Positions 7,941-16,424 of a DNA stretch of 64,000 bases are shown here, one piece after another. Position 1 is the stretch's first letter, and each line of letters opens with the position of its first letter. Both the position numbers and the translations under genes were made by a program. The notes under the pieces were generated by a model that saw nothing but the letters and a program-made list of their open reading frames with translations, did not search any database and was not told the origin of the DNA. This stretch comes from Erwinia sp050410775. Its GTDB lineage: Bacteria > Pseudomonadota > Gammaproteobacteria > Enterobacterales > Enterobacteriaceae. Location of the stretch: assembly GCF_050410775.1 (NCBI RefSeq), contig NZ_CP191229.1, one strand, 5' to 3'.

Positions 7941-9611
7941 TCAATCTGATTTCTCCTGGTGACCGCCGTTACGCTGGCTGAGCGCGCGGGTCACGGCACG
8001 AAGCAACGGCGGCACATCGAGCGGCGGCAGCACGACGTCGACCAGCGAGAAGCGGGAAGTCTGCCCGATTAACTTCATTACCTCAACCAGCTGCACGCCC
8101 TGTGTGACGCGCCAGCTCTGTGCCTGCCCATCCTGACTCAACGCATGCGGCAGGCGGCACCAGTCCCAGGCGGCTATATCATTGTAGCGTTGATGTTCAC
8201 CATGGATAGCACGTTCAACGGTGTACCCGCCATTGTTCAGGATAAATATGACCGGGTTCAGCTTATCGCGCAGCATCGACCCCATTTCCTGTACCGTGAG
8301 CTGAGCGGAACCATCACCGATCAGCAAGATGACTCGCCGTTCGGGGGCAGCTTTCATCGCACCGTAAGCGGCGGGCAAGGTAAATCCAATCGATCCCCAC
8401 AGTGGCTGGCTGATAAACGTGACCCCGTCTGGCAGACATAGCGCCGCCGCGCCAAAGGCCGCGGTGCCCTGATCGGCCAGCACGATATCGCCGGGACGCA
8501 CAAAGTCCTGAAGCGCTTCCCAGAAGGTGTTTTGCGTCAGCGTATCGGAAACTTCATGCACCAGGGGTGGCGGATCAATAAGGATTTGTGGCCACCGGCT
8601 GACATAACGCCGGGCAATCCGGTGAAGGATTTTCACGGCTTCAGCCATCGGCAGGCTGGGGAAAACCGCCTTTCCTGTCCGGCTGCTATATAAGCCTATA
8701 TCGATATTTTTATCACTTGCGATCTGATGCGTGAAACCCGCGGTAATGGTATCGGTGTAGAGCACGCCGACGGTAATAATCGCCTCCGCGTTCTCGATCA
8801 TCGCCTGGGTTGCGCCTGCGCTGGCGGTGCCGGCATAGGTGCCCGCGAAGCCGGGCAACTGCTCACAGAGTACGCCTTTCCCCATCAGGAGCGTGGCAAA
8901 TGGCATCGGCACCTCAGTCAGTAACTGGCGCAGCGGCGCTTTCTGCCCGGCCCGGTCGGCCAGAAAGTCCGCCAGCAGTGACACGCTGTGTACAGAGGAG
9001 AGGATCTCCTCAACGGCGGCCGCAAACGCATCGGCTGAAGAGGTATCTCCGTCCCGTGCGGGTGTAAAAGGTGCGTCGGGCGCAGGGATCATCGCTTCAG
9101 CCACATCGCTGGGCAGGGAGAGGTAAACAGGACGGCGTAACCGCAGCGCCGTTTCCAGCAGCCGGTCAATTTCTCTGGCCGCATTTTCGGCGGTAAGGGT
9201 AGCCTGCGCAACCGTGACTTCCCGGTACATGCGCATAAAGTGGTCATAATCGCCATCTCCCAGCGTATGGTGCAGCAGCAGGCCCTCCTCAGCCGCCGCT
9301 GAAGGCGGGGCACCGACAATATGGATGACGGGCAGGTACTCCGCAAAACTTCCAGCCACGCCGTTCAGCGCGCTCAGCTCCCCAACGCCAAAGGTGGTAA
9401 GCAGCCCCGCTGCGCCGTTACAGCGGGCGTAACCGTCGGCCGCATAGGCGGCGTTCAGTTCGTTGGCACATCCCACCCAACCGGTGTCGGCGCGCTCGAT
9501 TACCCGGTCAAGAAACTGCAAATTGTAGTCACCGGGCACGCCAAACAGATGGCCAATACCGGCGTCCTCCAGACGCGAAAGCAGATATTCTCCAACGGTA
9601 ATAAGCGACAT
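7941..9611 (-). CDS. ipdC: Indolepyruvate decarboxylase
   Basis: A thiamin diphosphate enzyme that decarboxylates indole-3-pyruvate to indole-3-acetaldehyde, the key step of the indole-pyruvate route to auxin known in Pantoea and Enterobacter. At 556 residues it fits the family. Asp28 (PGDYN), the cofactor-activating Glu51 (NELNAAYAADGYAR) and the His114-His115 pair (LLHHTLGDGD) are the active-site residues seen in pyruvate and indolepyruvate decarboxylases. The Mg-TPP motif starts GDGSAQLTVQEMGS and ends ILNNGGYT. AGGAAC precedes the ATG. A related phenylpyruvate or pyruvate decarboxylase cannot be fully excluded, but context and length favour ipdC. E. coli has no gene here. Confidence 0.9.
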   Translation of the reverse strand: MSLITVGEYLLSRLEDAGIGHLFGVPGDYNLQFLDRVIERADTGWVGCANELNAAYAADGYARCNGAAGLLTTFGVGELSALNGVAGSFAEYLPVIHIVGAPPSAAAEEGLLLHHTLGDGDYDHFMRMYREVTVAQATLTAENAAREIDRLLETALRLRRPVYLSLPSDVAEAMIPAPDAPFTPARDGDTSSADAFAAAVEEILSSVHSVSLLADFLADRAGQKAPLRQLLTEVPMPFATLLMGKGVLCEQLPGFAGTYAGTASAGATQAMIENAEAIITVGVLYTDTITAGFTHQIASDKNIDIGLYSSRTGKAVFPSLPMAEAVKILHRIARRYVSRWPQILIDPPPLVHEVSDTLTQNTFWEALQDFVRPGDIVLADQGTAAFGAAALCLPDGVTFISQPLWGSIGFTLPAAYGAMKAAPERRVILLIGDGSAQLTVQEMGSMLRDKLNPVIFILNNGGYTVERAIHGEHQRYNDIAAWDWCRLPHALSQDGQAQSWRVTQGVQLVEVMKLIGQTSRFSLVDVVLPPLDVPPLLRAVTRALSQRNGGHQEKSD

Positions 9612-9754
9612 AGCCTGTTCCTCACTCTGGAAATAGTGAGTAAAGTATTGCCGATATTTTTCACTGCGTTAGCGACCTGTCCTCCTCCCACTGGCAAGGC
9701 AACGTTACGCCTCAGAATTTTCTTCAAGTTGAGATCCGCCGCCCGAATCCGTTC

Positions 9755-9772
9755 TGTGTAACCGTATACACT
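9755..9772. promoter_or_regulatory. Palindrome between ipdC and the aldo/keto reductase, possible regulator site
   Basis: GTGTA and TACAC are arranged as an inverted repeat with a 6-base spacer inside TGTGTAACCGTATACACT. It keeps the outer G and C of the TyrR box TGTAAA-N6-TTTACA but misses other positions. TyrR control of ipdC is known in Enterobacter. The site is 47 bases before the reductase start and about 145 bases before ipdC, so assignment is weak. Confidence 0.25.
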
Positions 9773-9818
9773 GCTATGCTTCCTTCCCTATCTTCTTCCT
9801 ACTGCACAGGATTTATCT

Positions 9819-10808
9819 ATGATTTATCAGGCAGATACAAACCGCTATCAGACCATGCCCTACAGAAGATGTGGGCGTAGCGGACTCAAGCTTCCCGCCA
9901 TTTCACTGGGGCTGTGGCACAACTTTGGCGACAGTACGCGGGTGGATACCAGCCGTGACCTGCTCCGCCACGCTTTTGATAACGGTATCACTCATTTCGA
10001 TCTGGCCAACAATTACGGTCCGCCGCCCGGATCGGCAGAAGAGAATTTTGGTCGTATCCTGCGTGAGGATTTTCTGCCTTACCGTGACGAGTTGATTATC
10101 TCTTCAAAAGCGGGCTACACCATGTGGGACGGCCCTTATGGCGACTGGGGTTCGCGTAAGTATCTGATTGCCAGCCTGAACCAGAGCCTGAAACGCATGA
10201 ATCTGGACTACGTGGATATTTTTTATCATCACCGTCCGGATCCGGAAACGCCGCTGGAAGAGACCATGATGGCGCTGGACCATATCGTCCGTCAGGGCAA
10301 AGCGCTCTACATTGCGCTCTCAAACTATCCGGCACAGCGGGCGCAGGAAGCCATCACTATTCTCAAAGAGCTGGGCACTCCCTGCCTTATTCACCAGCCA
10401 AAATATTCGATGTTCGAACGTACGCCTGAGGAAGGGCTGCTTGATGTGCTGACGGAAGAAGGGGTCGGTTGCATCGGCTTTTCACCGCTGGCGGGCGGCG
10501 TACTGACCGATCGCTATCTGAACGGCATTCCGGAAGATTCCCGGGCGGCCAGCGGCAGCAAGTTTCTCAGCGGCGACCAGCTGACCACAGAAAAAATGGA
10601 GAAGGTACGTCAGCTTAACGAGCTGGCGCAGCAGCGCGGGCAGAAACTTTCCCAGATGGCGCTGGCCTGGATCCTGCGCGGCGATCGCGTGACGTCAGTG
10701 CTGATTGGCGCCAGTAAAACCAGCCAGATCGATGATGCCACCGGGATGCTCGCCAACCGCGAGTTCAGCCAGGCTGAGCTGGATCGCATCGACGCAATTC
10801 TTGCCTGA
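9819..10808 (+). CDS. YghZ-like aldo/keto reductase
   Basis: A 329-residue NADPH-dependent aldo/keto reductase of the AKR14/YghZ group (E. coli YghZ reduces L-glyceraldehyde 3-phosphate and methylglyoxal). The catalytic tetrad is visible: Asp and Tyr in HFDLANNYGPPPGSAEENFG, Lys in LIISSKAGY and His in IFYHHRPDP. The cofactor segment SVLIGASKTSQ lies near the C-terminus. It is shorter than YghZ by about 17 residues, mostly at the C-terminus. AGGA precedes the ATG. It is divergent from ipdC and shares its upstream region; whether it reduces the indole-acetaldehyde product is speculation. Confidence 0.85.
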   Translation: MIYQADTNRYQTMPYRRCGRSGLKLPAISLGLWHNFGDSTRVDTSRDLLRHAFDNGITHFDLANNYGPPPGSAEENFGRILREDFLPYRDELIISSKAGYTMWDGPYGDWGSRKYLIASLNQSLKRMNLDYVDIFYHHRPDPETPLEETMMALDHIVRQGKALYIALSNYPAQRAQEAITILKELGTPCLIHQPKYSMFERTPEEGLLDVLTEEGVGCIGFSPLAGGVLTDRYLNGIPEDSRAASGSKFLSGDQLTTEKMEKVRQLNELAQQRGQKLSQMALAWILRGDRVTSVLIGASKTSQIDDATGMLANREFSQAELDRIDAILA

Positions 10809-10813
10809 ACAAT

Positions 10814-10836
10814 GCCCGCCGCCTTCTGCGGCGGGC
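10814..10836 (+). terminator. Stem-loop after the aldo/keto reductase gene
   Basis: GCCCGCCGC and GCGGCGGGC form a 9 bp perfect stem with loop CTTCT, six bases after the stop. The following ACCTTACGG lacks a T-run, so termination may need Rho or be partial. Confidence 0.5.
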
Positions 10837-10974
10837 ACCTTACGGATAAATCTCAAATTCATCACCTCCCCTCTTTACGGCACGCTTTTCAGACTTCGCC
10901 AGGCGAAACGGCAGCGATCTCTTTATAATCTCGATCCCACAGCGGTGCAGCAGTGCCGCTGATAAGGAGATCCA

Positions 10975-11334
10975 ATGAAAGCTTTATTATTTATTGCCGC
11001 TTTGCTGGCAAGCTTCACCCCGTTGGCGATGCACACAGCACAGGCCGACAGCGCAAGGATCACTCTGGCCCCCGGCATCACGCTGCACCTGGGCGATCGG
11101 GATCATCATGGCCGCTACTGGGACGGCGGTCACTGGCGTGATGGACGCTACTGGCGCAATCACTACCGTTACAATGAGGGCCGCTGGTGGCGACATGAAC
11201 AGTGGCGACGCCATCAGGAGATGCGGCGTCAGCATGAATGGGAGCGCGAGCGCAGATGGCACCAGCGCGAACGTAAGCGGGAATGGCACCATCATGAGCG
11301 GGAACGTCATCACCATCGCGGTCATCATCACTGA
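10975..11334 (+). CDS. ypeC: YpeC-like secreted basic protein (DUF2502)
   Basis: A 119-residue protein with a cleavable signal peptide (about 1-24, ending near HTAQA-DS). The mature start SARITLAPGITLHLGDRDHHG and the WDGGHWRDGRYW block match E. coli YpeC (DUF2502). The C-terminal half is extremely rich in His, Arg and Trp, with repeated H-H-x-E-R-x patterns, more so than in E. coli; it could bind metals or acidic polymers in the periplasm. A TATAAT hexamer at 10924-10929 lies 46 bases upstream. It sits next to mntH as in E. coli and ends in a strong bidirectional terminator. No function is established. Confidence 0.85.
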   Translation: MKALLFIAALLASFTPLAMHTAQADSARITLAPGITLHLGDRDHHGRYWDGGHWRDGRYWRNHYRYNEGRWWRHEQWRRHQEMRRQHEWERERRWHQRERKREWHHHERERHHHRGHHH

Positions 11335-11339
11335 CGATC

Positions 11340-11368
11340 AAAAAAGCCGACGCTGAGTCGGCTTTTTT
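11340..11368. terminator. Bidirectional terminator between ypeC and mntH
   Basis: AAAAAAGCCGAC and GTCGGCTTTTTT flank loop GCTGA. A-runs and T-runs on both sides make it a textbook intrinsic terminator in both directions. Confidence 0.93.
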
Positions 11369-11385
11369 ACGCGGTAGAAATAGAG

Positions 11386-12630
11386 TTATATCGACATGCC
11401 CATCGCCATCGCGACCAGCAGATAAAAGTTAAGCGCCACCACCACCACCACGATGACTTTCCCCACCGTTTGCATCAGCCTTGAGTTGACCATATCGCCC
11501 ATCAGCTCAGCGTTTCCGGTAAAGACCAGCAGCGGCACCAGCGCCAGCGCAATGCCAAAACTCAGCAAGACCTGGCTCATGACCAGAATACGGGTCGGCT
11601 CCCAGCCGGCCATAATCACAATAAAGGAAGGCAGCATGGTGATCACCCGGCGCACCAGAAGCGGAATATGGATGTGGATGAAGCCCTGCATCACCACCTG
11701 GCCTGCCATCGTCCCGACCACCGTTGAAGAGAGGCCCGCCGCCAGCAGACTCAGTCCAAAGACCAGCGCTGCCGCCCGGCCCAACAGCGGATCCAGGGTT
11801 ATCCAGGCTTCGTTCAGATCGGCTATGCCACTATGACCGCTGAAGTGAAAGGCCGCCGCCGCCGTCGCCATCATCGCCAGATTGACAAAACCGGCGATGG
11901 TCATGGCAATGGCCACATCCAGCTTGGTCGAGGAGTAGCGCTCCGCACGCGAGCCGCTGGCTGAGCTCTGGGTCAGCGAGGAGTGCAGATAAATCACATG
12001 CGGCATAATGGTCGCACCCAGCACGCCAGCGGCCAGCAGGATCGCATCAGGCCCCGGCAGAGAAGGCACCGCCATTCCCTGCAGCAGATCGATCACCTTG
12101 GGCTGTGAGAAGAAAAGTTCAATTACGTAGGCGGCGGCCACAAATAGCAGCAGGCCACCAATAACCAGCTCAAGAGGTTTCTGCCCCCGGCTTTGCAGCA
12201 TCAGGATCAGGAAGGTCACCACGCCGGTCAGCACCGCCCCCTGCAGCAGGCTTACGCCGAATATAAGCTTGAAACCGATCGCCGCGCCAATAAACTCGGC
12301 CAGATCGGTCGCCATCGCAATAATCTCCGCCTGCACCCAGTAAAACCAGACGGCAGGGCGCGGGAAGCGGTCACGTATGTGCTCAGCCAGGTTTTTGCCG
12401 GTGGCAATACCCAGTTTGGCGGACATCAGCTGGATGACCATCGCCATCACATTCGCCCAGACCACCACCCACAGCAGCTTGTAACCATAAGAGGCCCCGG
12501 CCTGAATATTGGTCGCAAAGTTGCCGGGATCGATATAGCCGATAGCCGCAATGAAGGCTGGCCCCATTAGCGCGAGCTTAATTTTACGTGAACCGCGGAC
12601 CCTTGCTTCCGTGGCACGGCCTTCAAACAT
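11386..12630 (-). CDS. mntH: Proton-coupled Mn(II)/Fe(II) transporter MntH (NRAMP)
   Basis: Inner-membrane NRAMP importer of manganese and iron driven by protons. It has about 11 helices. The metal-binding DPGNFATNIQAGA in TM1 and MPHVIYLHSSL in TM6 are both present. The start at 12630 gives 414 residues and aligns MFEGRATEARVRGSRKIKLALMGPAF with E. coli MntH; AGGGG lies 7 bases upstream. An in-frame start at 12663 would add 11 residues with no family support. A Fur box and an MntR box lie upstream in the mntH-nupC gap, indicating repression by iron and manganese. Confidence 0.96.
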   Translation of the reverse strand: MFEGRATEARVRGSRKIKLALMGPAFIAAIGYIDPGNFATNIQAGASYGYKLLWVVVWANVMAMVIQLMSAKLGIATGKNLAEHIRDRFPRPAVWFYWVQAEIIAMATDLAEFIGAAIGFKLIFGVSLLQGAVLTGVVTFLILMLQSRGQKPLELVIGGLLLFVAAAYVIELFFSQPKVIDLLQGMAVPSLPGPDAILLAAGVLGATIMPHVIYLHSSLTQSSASGSRAERYSSTKLDVAIAMTIAGFVNLAMMATAAAAFHFSGHSGIADLNEAWITLDPLLGRAAALVFGLSLLAAGLSSTVVGTMAGQVVMQGFIHIHIPLLVRRVITMLPSFIVIMAGWEPTRILVMSQVLLSFGIALALVPLLVFTGNAELMGDMVNSRLMQTVGKVIVVVVVALNFYLLVAMAMGMSI

Positions 12631-12671
12631 AGTGATACCCCTGATCGTAACTGTCTGACGCATTCTCTTTT

Positions 12672-12690
12672 AAATGAGAATGATTATCAA
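12672..12690 (-). promoter_or_regulatory. Fur box upstream of mntH
   Basis: On the minus strand TGATAATCATTCTCA matches the 7-1-7 Fur inverted repeat TGATAAT-N-ATTATCA with one mismatch. It lies about 42-60 bases upstream of the mntH start, where Fur would block the promoter. E. coli mntH is known to be Fur-repressed. Confidence 0.85.
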
Positions 12691-12737
12691 GTTCGCCTGA
12701 ATGGCTGGTCGCTAACGCTGTGATAGCTAAAGCTAAC

Positions 12738-12759
12738 AAGTATAGCAAAGGCTATATTG
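12738..12759 (-). promoter_or_regulatory. MntR box upstream of mntH
   Basis: The core ATAGCAAAGGCTAT (12742-12755) is the central 14 bases of the E. coli mntH MntR operator, AACATAGCAAAGGCTATGTT. The flanks are diverged (AAGT and ATTG). With the Fur box it gives dual control by manganese and iron. Confidence 0.88.
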
Positions 12760-12993
12760 TGAGATACGGTACGTCATGCCCGTAAACCCGGCAACCTTTT
12801 TCACTTTAGGTGATAAAATAGGCGCCCACAAGGGAGAAGAGATGTTTAAACTTTGACAGGATGTGAGCAAATCGTGAAATCTGAGGCCTGAACCGATAGG
12901 TAATTGTTATATTGAGGCATAGATCTCGTTTTTCCGCTTTTTGTTACATAGAATGTGCAGCGAAATATAACAGCCTTCAAATTTGGAGCAATC

Positions 12994-14181
12994 ATGTCCC
13001 GCATTTTGCATTTTGCTTTGGCGCTGGTGGTGATCACCCTGTTGGCCTTACTGGTCAGCAAGGATCGCAAAAACATTCGCGTACGTTTTATCATACAGCT
13101 TCTGGTCATTGAGGTTCTTCTCGCCTGGTTCTTCCTGAATTCGGAAGTCGGCCTGGGATTCGTACAGGGATTTGCGGGTCTGTTTGACAAGCTGCTTGGT
13201 TTTGCCGCCCAGGGCACAAACTTCGTCTTCGGCAATATGAGTGATAAAGGACTGGCCTTCTTCTGGCTCAATGTCCTCTGCCCTATCGTCTTTATCTCCG
13301 CACTGATTGGTATCTTACAGCACTTCCGCATTCTGCCTGTGGTCATTCGCTTAATCGGAACCGTACTGTCAAAAATCAACGGTATGGGCAAGCTGGAATC
13401 TTTTAACGCGGTAAGCTCGCTGATTTTGGGACAGTCAGAAAACTTTATCGCCTATAAAGATATTCTCGGCAAAATGTCGGAGCGTCGCATGTACACCATG
13501 GCCGCGACCGCCATGTCCACCGTTTCTATGTCTATCGTCGGCGCCTATATGACGATGCTGCAGCCGAAATACGTGGTCGCCGCGCTGGTGCTGAACATGT
13601 TCAGTACCTTTATCGTTCTGTCACTGCTTAATCCTTATCGCATCGAGCATGAGGACGATCTGAAGCTGGACAACATCAAAAAAGGACAGAGCTTCTTTGA
13701 GATGCTGGGCGAATATATCCTGGCCGGTTTCAAGGTTGCGGTGATTGTCGCCGCCATGCTGATTGGCTTTATCGCGATTATCTCTGCGGTGAACGCGCTG
13801 TTTGATACTCTATTCGGCATCAGCTTCCAGGGCGTGCTGGGTTATGTCTTCTATCCGTTTGCCTGGATGATGGGCGTCCCTTCCGCAGAAGCGTTGCAGG
13901 TTGGCAGCATCATGGCCACCAAGCTGGTCTCAAATGAGTTTGTGGCGATGATGGACCTGCAAAAAATTGCCGGAACGCTGTCACCGCGTGCGGAAGGCAT
14001 TCTCTCTGTCTTCCTGGTCTCCTTCGCTAACTTCTCCTCTATCGGTATCGTTGCCGGTGCGATTAAGGGCGTGAACGAAGAGCAGGGTAACGTCGTCTCC
14101 CGCTTCGGGCTTAAGCTGCTGTACGGCGCCACGCTGGTCAGCGTACTCTCTGCGTCTATTGCGGGCCTGGTGCTGGGCTAA
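12994..14181 (+). CDS. nupC: Nucleoside:proton symporter NupC
   Basis: Concentrative nucleoside transporter that imports pyrimidine nucleosides and adenosine across the inner membrane with protons. The start at 12994 (TTGGAG 6 bases upstream) yields 395 residues and aligns MSRILHFALALVV with E. coli MDRVLHFVLALAV. CNT-family motifs are clear: ESFNAVSSLILGQSENFI and LVSNEFVAMMDLQKI. It is slightly shorter than the E. coli protein (400), mostly from a short gap near FDTLFGISFQG. Located between mntH and the tRNA-Ala genes as in E. coli. Confidence 0.96.
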   Translation: MSRILHFALALVVITLLALLVSKDRKNIRVRFIIQLLVIEVLLAWFFLNSEVGLGFVQGFAGLFDKLLGFAAQGTNFVFGNMSDKGLAFFWLNVLCPIVFISALIGILQHFRILPVVIRLIGTVLSKINGMGKLESFNAVSSLILGQSENFIAYKDILGKMSERRMYTMAATAMSTVSMSIVGAYMTMLQPKYVVAALVLNMFSTFIVLSLLNPYRIEHEDDLKLDNIKKGQSFFEMLGEYILAGFKVAVIVAAMLIGFIAIISAVNALFDTLFGISFQGVLGYVFYPFAWMMGVPSAEALQVGSIMATKLVSNEFVAMMDLQKIAGTLSPRAEGILSVFLVSFANFSSIGIVAGAIKGVNEEQGNVVSRFGLKLLYGATLVSVLSASIAGLVLG

Positions 14182-14207
14182 TCCCCTCCCCGGTCACAGA
14201 TAACGAC

Positions 14208-14238
14208 TAAGGCGAACCTCATGAGGTTCGCCTTTTTT
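14208..14238 (+). terminator. Terminator after nupC
   Basis: AAGGCGAACCT and AGGTTCGCCTT pair around a CATG loop, followed by TTTTT. It starts about 27 bases after the nupC stop. Confidence 0.93.
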
Positions 14239-14431
14239 ATGCCTGTAGCAACAACAGAAGCACGCCAGAGGATGTCTCAGGCTGAAGGACAATAATACGG
14301 ACCGGTGCAGACAGCTAACGCACGCAATATCAGGGAGCGCGACAAAAGGCACAATGAAGGCAGTTGGAGCAGGACAGCGATCGAAAAGGATAATTAATTT
14401 TGCCGGACGGCGAGAGAACAGAAGAAGTGAT

Positions 14432-14507
<76 letters not shown>

Positions 14508-14552
14508 ACAACAAAAAACCGGTTTTTCGCGCCAAATCGTCTGGTGAAAATT

Positions 14553-14628
<76 letters not shown>

Positions 14629-14662
14629 GAGCCGAAAAACCTTTGTCGTCTTGACGGCGGGG

Positions 14663-14691
14663 ATAATATGAAACGGCGCCGCTGGTGTCAA
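14663..14691 (-). promoter_or_regulatory. Strong sigma-70 promoter of the tRNA-Ala genes
   Basis: On the minus strand TTGACA (14691-14686), a 17-base spacer and TATTAT (14668-14663) form a near-consensus promoter. The bases after the -10 element are CCCCGCCGTC, a GC-rich discriminator typical of stringently controlled stable RNA genes. Confidence 0.88.
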
Positions 14692-15048
14692 CGGCAAATT
14701 ACCAATCTGCGGTCAACCGCTGAAAAAGCCGCCAGTGTGCTGAAGAAATAGCACGTTACAGGTTTTTTTCCTTAGCAGGATTCCCCTGAGAAAAGCGCTT
14801 AAGGGGAATAAAATGACGCTGTGGCATAAATTTCACAACAATGTGGCTACACCCACTATACGTCCCAGGCAATGTTGTAAATAAGCAGTTAATTAGTGCG
14901 CTAATTAAACTTGTTTTTGTTAATTTCTCGTGCAAAACTGCCCGCGCTTTTGAAGGCCGGCCCTTGCCAGCGCTGGATGCGTGTCTGTTCCGTGCGGTGA
15001 AGCTGGCCATTTTATTTTAACAATTACTACACCAGAAACAGAGCTACT
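14692..15048. other. Non-coding gap before the formate/nitrite channel gene
   Basis: About 357 bases upstream of the tRNA-Ala promoter and the channel start. The part near 14880-14940 is AT-rich (AGTTAATTAGTGCGCTAATTAAACT contains the palindrome TTAGTGCGCTAA). No FNR-type TTGAT-N4-ATCAA site was found. The channel promoter probably lies here. Confidence 0.5.
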
Positions 15049-15837
15049 ATGTCCTTGCATTCACCTAAAGAAATCGCAGCGATCGCTATTCAGTCCGGCA
15101 TCGCAAAAAGTCTATACTCTATTTCCACTCTGCTTATCCTTGGCTTTATGGCAGGCGCTTTCATCGCCACCGGCTTCCTGTTGGATCTGCACGTTATCAA
15201 TAAACTGCCTGCTGACTGGGGCTCCTTCGGCGGCCTGCTGGGCGCGGCTGTGTTCCCGGTAGGGATTATTCTGACGATCCTGGCTGGCGGTGAGCTGCTT
15301 ACCGGCAATATGATGACGATGCCCGTGGCCTGGTTTGCCCGCCAGATCAGCGGCTTCAGCGTCCTGCGTAACTGGTTCTGGATCACCATCGCTAACTTCC
15401 TTGGCAGCATTGCCGTTGCCTGGTTCTTTGGCCACATGCTGGGCATGACCGAAGGCGACTATCTGCAGAAAACCGTTGCTATCGCGTCAGCGAAAGTTAA
15501 CGCTGATTTCCTGCACGCGTTTATCTCCGGCGTCGGCTGCAACTGGCTGGTTTGTCTCGCGGTATGGCTGGCCTTCGCCAGTAAAGACATGATGGGTAAA
15601 ATCTTCGGTATGTGGTTCCCGGTCATGGCATTTGTGGCGATCGGCTTCCAGCACGTCGTGGCAAATATGTTCATTATCCCTGCGGCGATCTTCGCGGGTG
15701 AACTGACCTGGATGCAATATCTGCCAAACTTTGTTGCCGTCTTCTTAGGCAATACCGTGGGCGGTGCTGTGTTTGTTGGCCTGGCCTACTATATGGCTTA
15801 CCGGCCGCAGGTGCAGGCGGCTCCGGCGTCACGCTAA
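15049..15837 (+). CDS. Formate/nitrite transporter (FNT family) channel
   Basis: A 262-residue inner-membrane channel of the FocA/NirC family, which conducts formate, nitrite or similar small anions as a pentamer. Six membrane spans are evident around 20-48, 62-90, 105-130, 152-175, 180-205 and 225-250. Family hallmarks include LAGGELLTGNMMTMPVA and the pore histidine in GFQHVVANMFIIPA. It is neither clearly FocA nor NirC, and the usual partners (pflB, nirBD) are absent. It stands alone between tRNA-Ala and yfeC, where E. coli has no such gene. A link with the formate dehydrogenase operon at 40-44 kb is possible but unproven. Confidence 0.88.
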   Translation: MSLHSPKEIAAIAIQSGIAKSLYSISTLLILGFMAGAFIATGFLLDLHVINKLPADWGSFGGLLGAAVFPVGIILTILAGGELLTGNMMTMPVAWFARQISGFSVLRNWFWITIANFLGSIAVAWFFGHMLGMTEGDYLQKTVAIASAKVNADFLHAFISGVGCNWLVCLAVWLAFASKDMMGKIFGMWFPVMAFVAIGFQHVVANMFIIPAAIFAGELTWMQYLPNFVAVFLGNTVGGAVFVGLAYYMAYRPQVQAAPASR

Positions 15838-15844
15838 CCGTTTT

Positions 15845-15876
15845 CCCTCTGTCGTTCCGGCAGAGGGTTCTTTTCC
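15845..15876 (+). terminator. Terminator after the FNT channel gene
   Basis: CCCTCTGTCG pairs with CGGCAGAGGG (one G-U) around loop TTC, followed by TTCTTTTCC. Confidence 0.82.
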
Positions 15877-15989
15877 CCACCGCGCATTATTCCCTTCTTC
15901 GCCCTTCCTGTTACTGGTTCCTGTTAGTTGTTCAGTCAACAATTTGCTGTAATATGTTCGTGTTACGTACAACGGCAAAAAGGAATTGC

Positions 15990-16352
15990 ATGATGAAAAA
16001 GGAATGGTTAACGCCAGAAGAACTGGCGCAGGAAACGGGTTTCAGTCGTCAGACCATTAATAAATGGGTCAAGAAAGAGCAATGGACGACCGCGCCCAAG
16101 CCCGGCGTACAGGGCGGGAAAGCGCGAATGATTTTTATTGATGAACGCGTGAAGGCCTTTCTTAAATCCACCCGGCATGCCGCCGAGCCCATCGCCACCT
16201 ATCGGGTCACACAGAACTCACTCCCCGCGCTGCTTATGACCTCTCTTCAACAGATGAGCGCCGACGAACAGGAAAAGTTGTACTCATTGCTGTTACGTGA
16301 AGGCATACAAGGGCTGCTGACGCGGCTGGACATTACCCGGGGTGAAAAGTAA
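15990..16352 (+). CDS. yfeC: YfeC-like helix-turn-helix DNA-binding protein
   Basis: A 120-residue protein of the YfeC family (DUF1323). The N-terminal helix-turn-helix LTPEELAQETGFSRQTINKWV is followed by the highly conserved KPGVQGGKARMIFIDE, shared with E. coli YfeC. The C-terminus ends with LYSLLLREGIQGLLTRL, also matching. An in-frame ATG at 15954 exists, but AAAAAGGA lies just before 15990 and the protein family starts here. Its location before gltX is conserved. It presumably binds DNA; targets are not known to me. Confidence 0.88.
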   Translation: MMKKEWLTPEELAQETGFSRQTINKWVKKEQWTTAPKPGVQGGKARMIFIDERVKAFLKSTRHAAEPIATYRVTQNSLPALLMTSLQQMSADEQEKLYSLLLREGIQGLLTRLDITRGEK

Positions 16353-16370
16353 AGACTGGCCCTGAGGCCT

Positions 16371-16402
16371 AATGCCAGTCATTTACTGACTGGCATTATT
16401 TT
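16371..16402 (+). terminator. Terminator after yfeC
   Basis: AATGCCAGTCA and TGACTGGCATT form an 11 bp perfect stem with loop TTTAC, followed by ATTTTTAT. It separates yfeC from convergent gltX. Confidence 0.9.
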
Positions 16403-16424
16403 TATGGAAGAAAGAGTGTCAGGT

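Larger units (their letters stand above)
12631..12993. other. mntH-nupC divergent control region
   Basis: This 363 bp gap holds the mntH leader with Fur and MntR sites, and the nupC leader. On the nupC side ATGTGAGCAAATCGTGAAAT (12861-12880) carries one good CRP half-site (TGTGA) and a poor second half; CRP/CytR control of nupC is known in E. coli, but this site is only a candidate. No further gene was seen. Confidence 0.5.

Noticed and set aside
9672..9683. CGACCTGTCCTC near ipdC, identical to 12 bases of the palindromic element arm
   Set aside because: No similarity continues on either side and no second arm is present, so it is probably coincidence.
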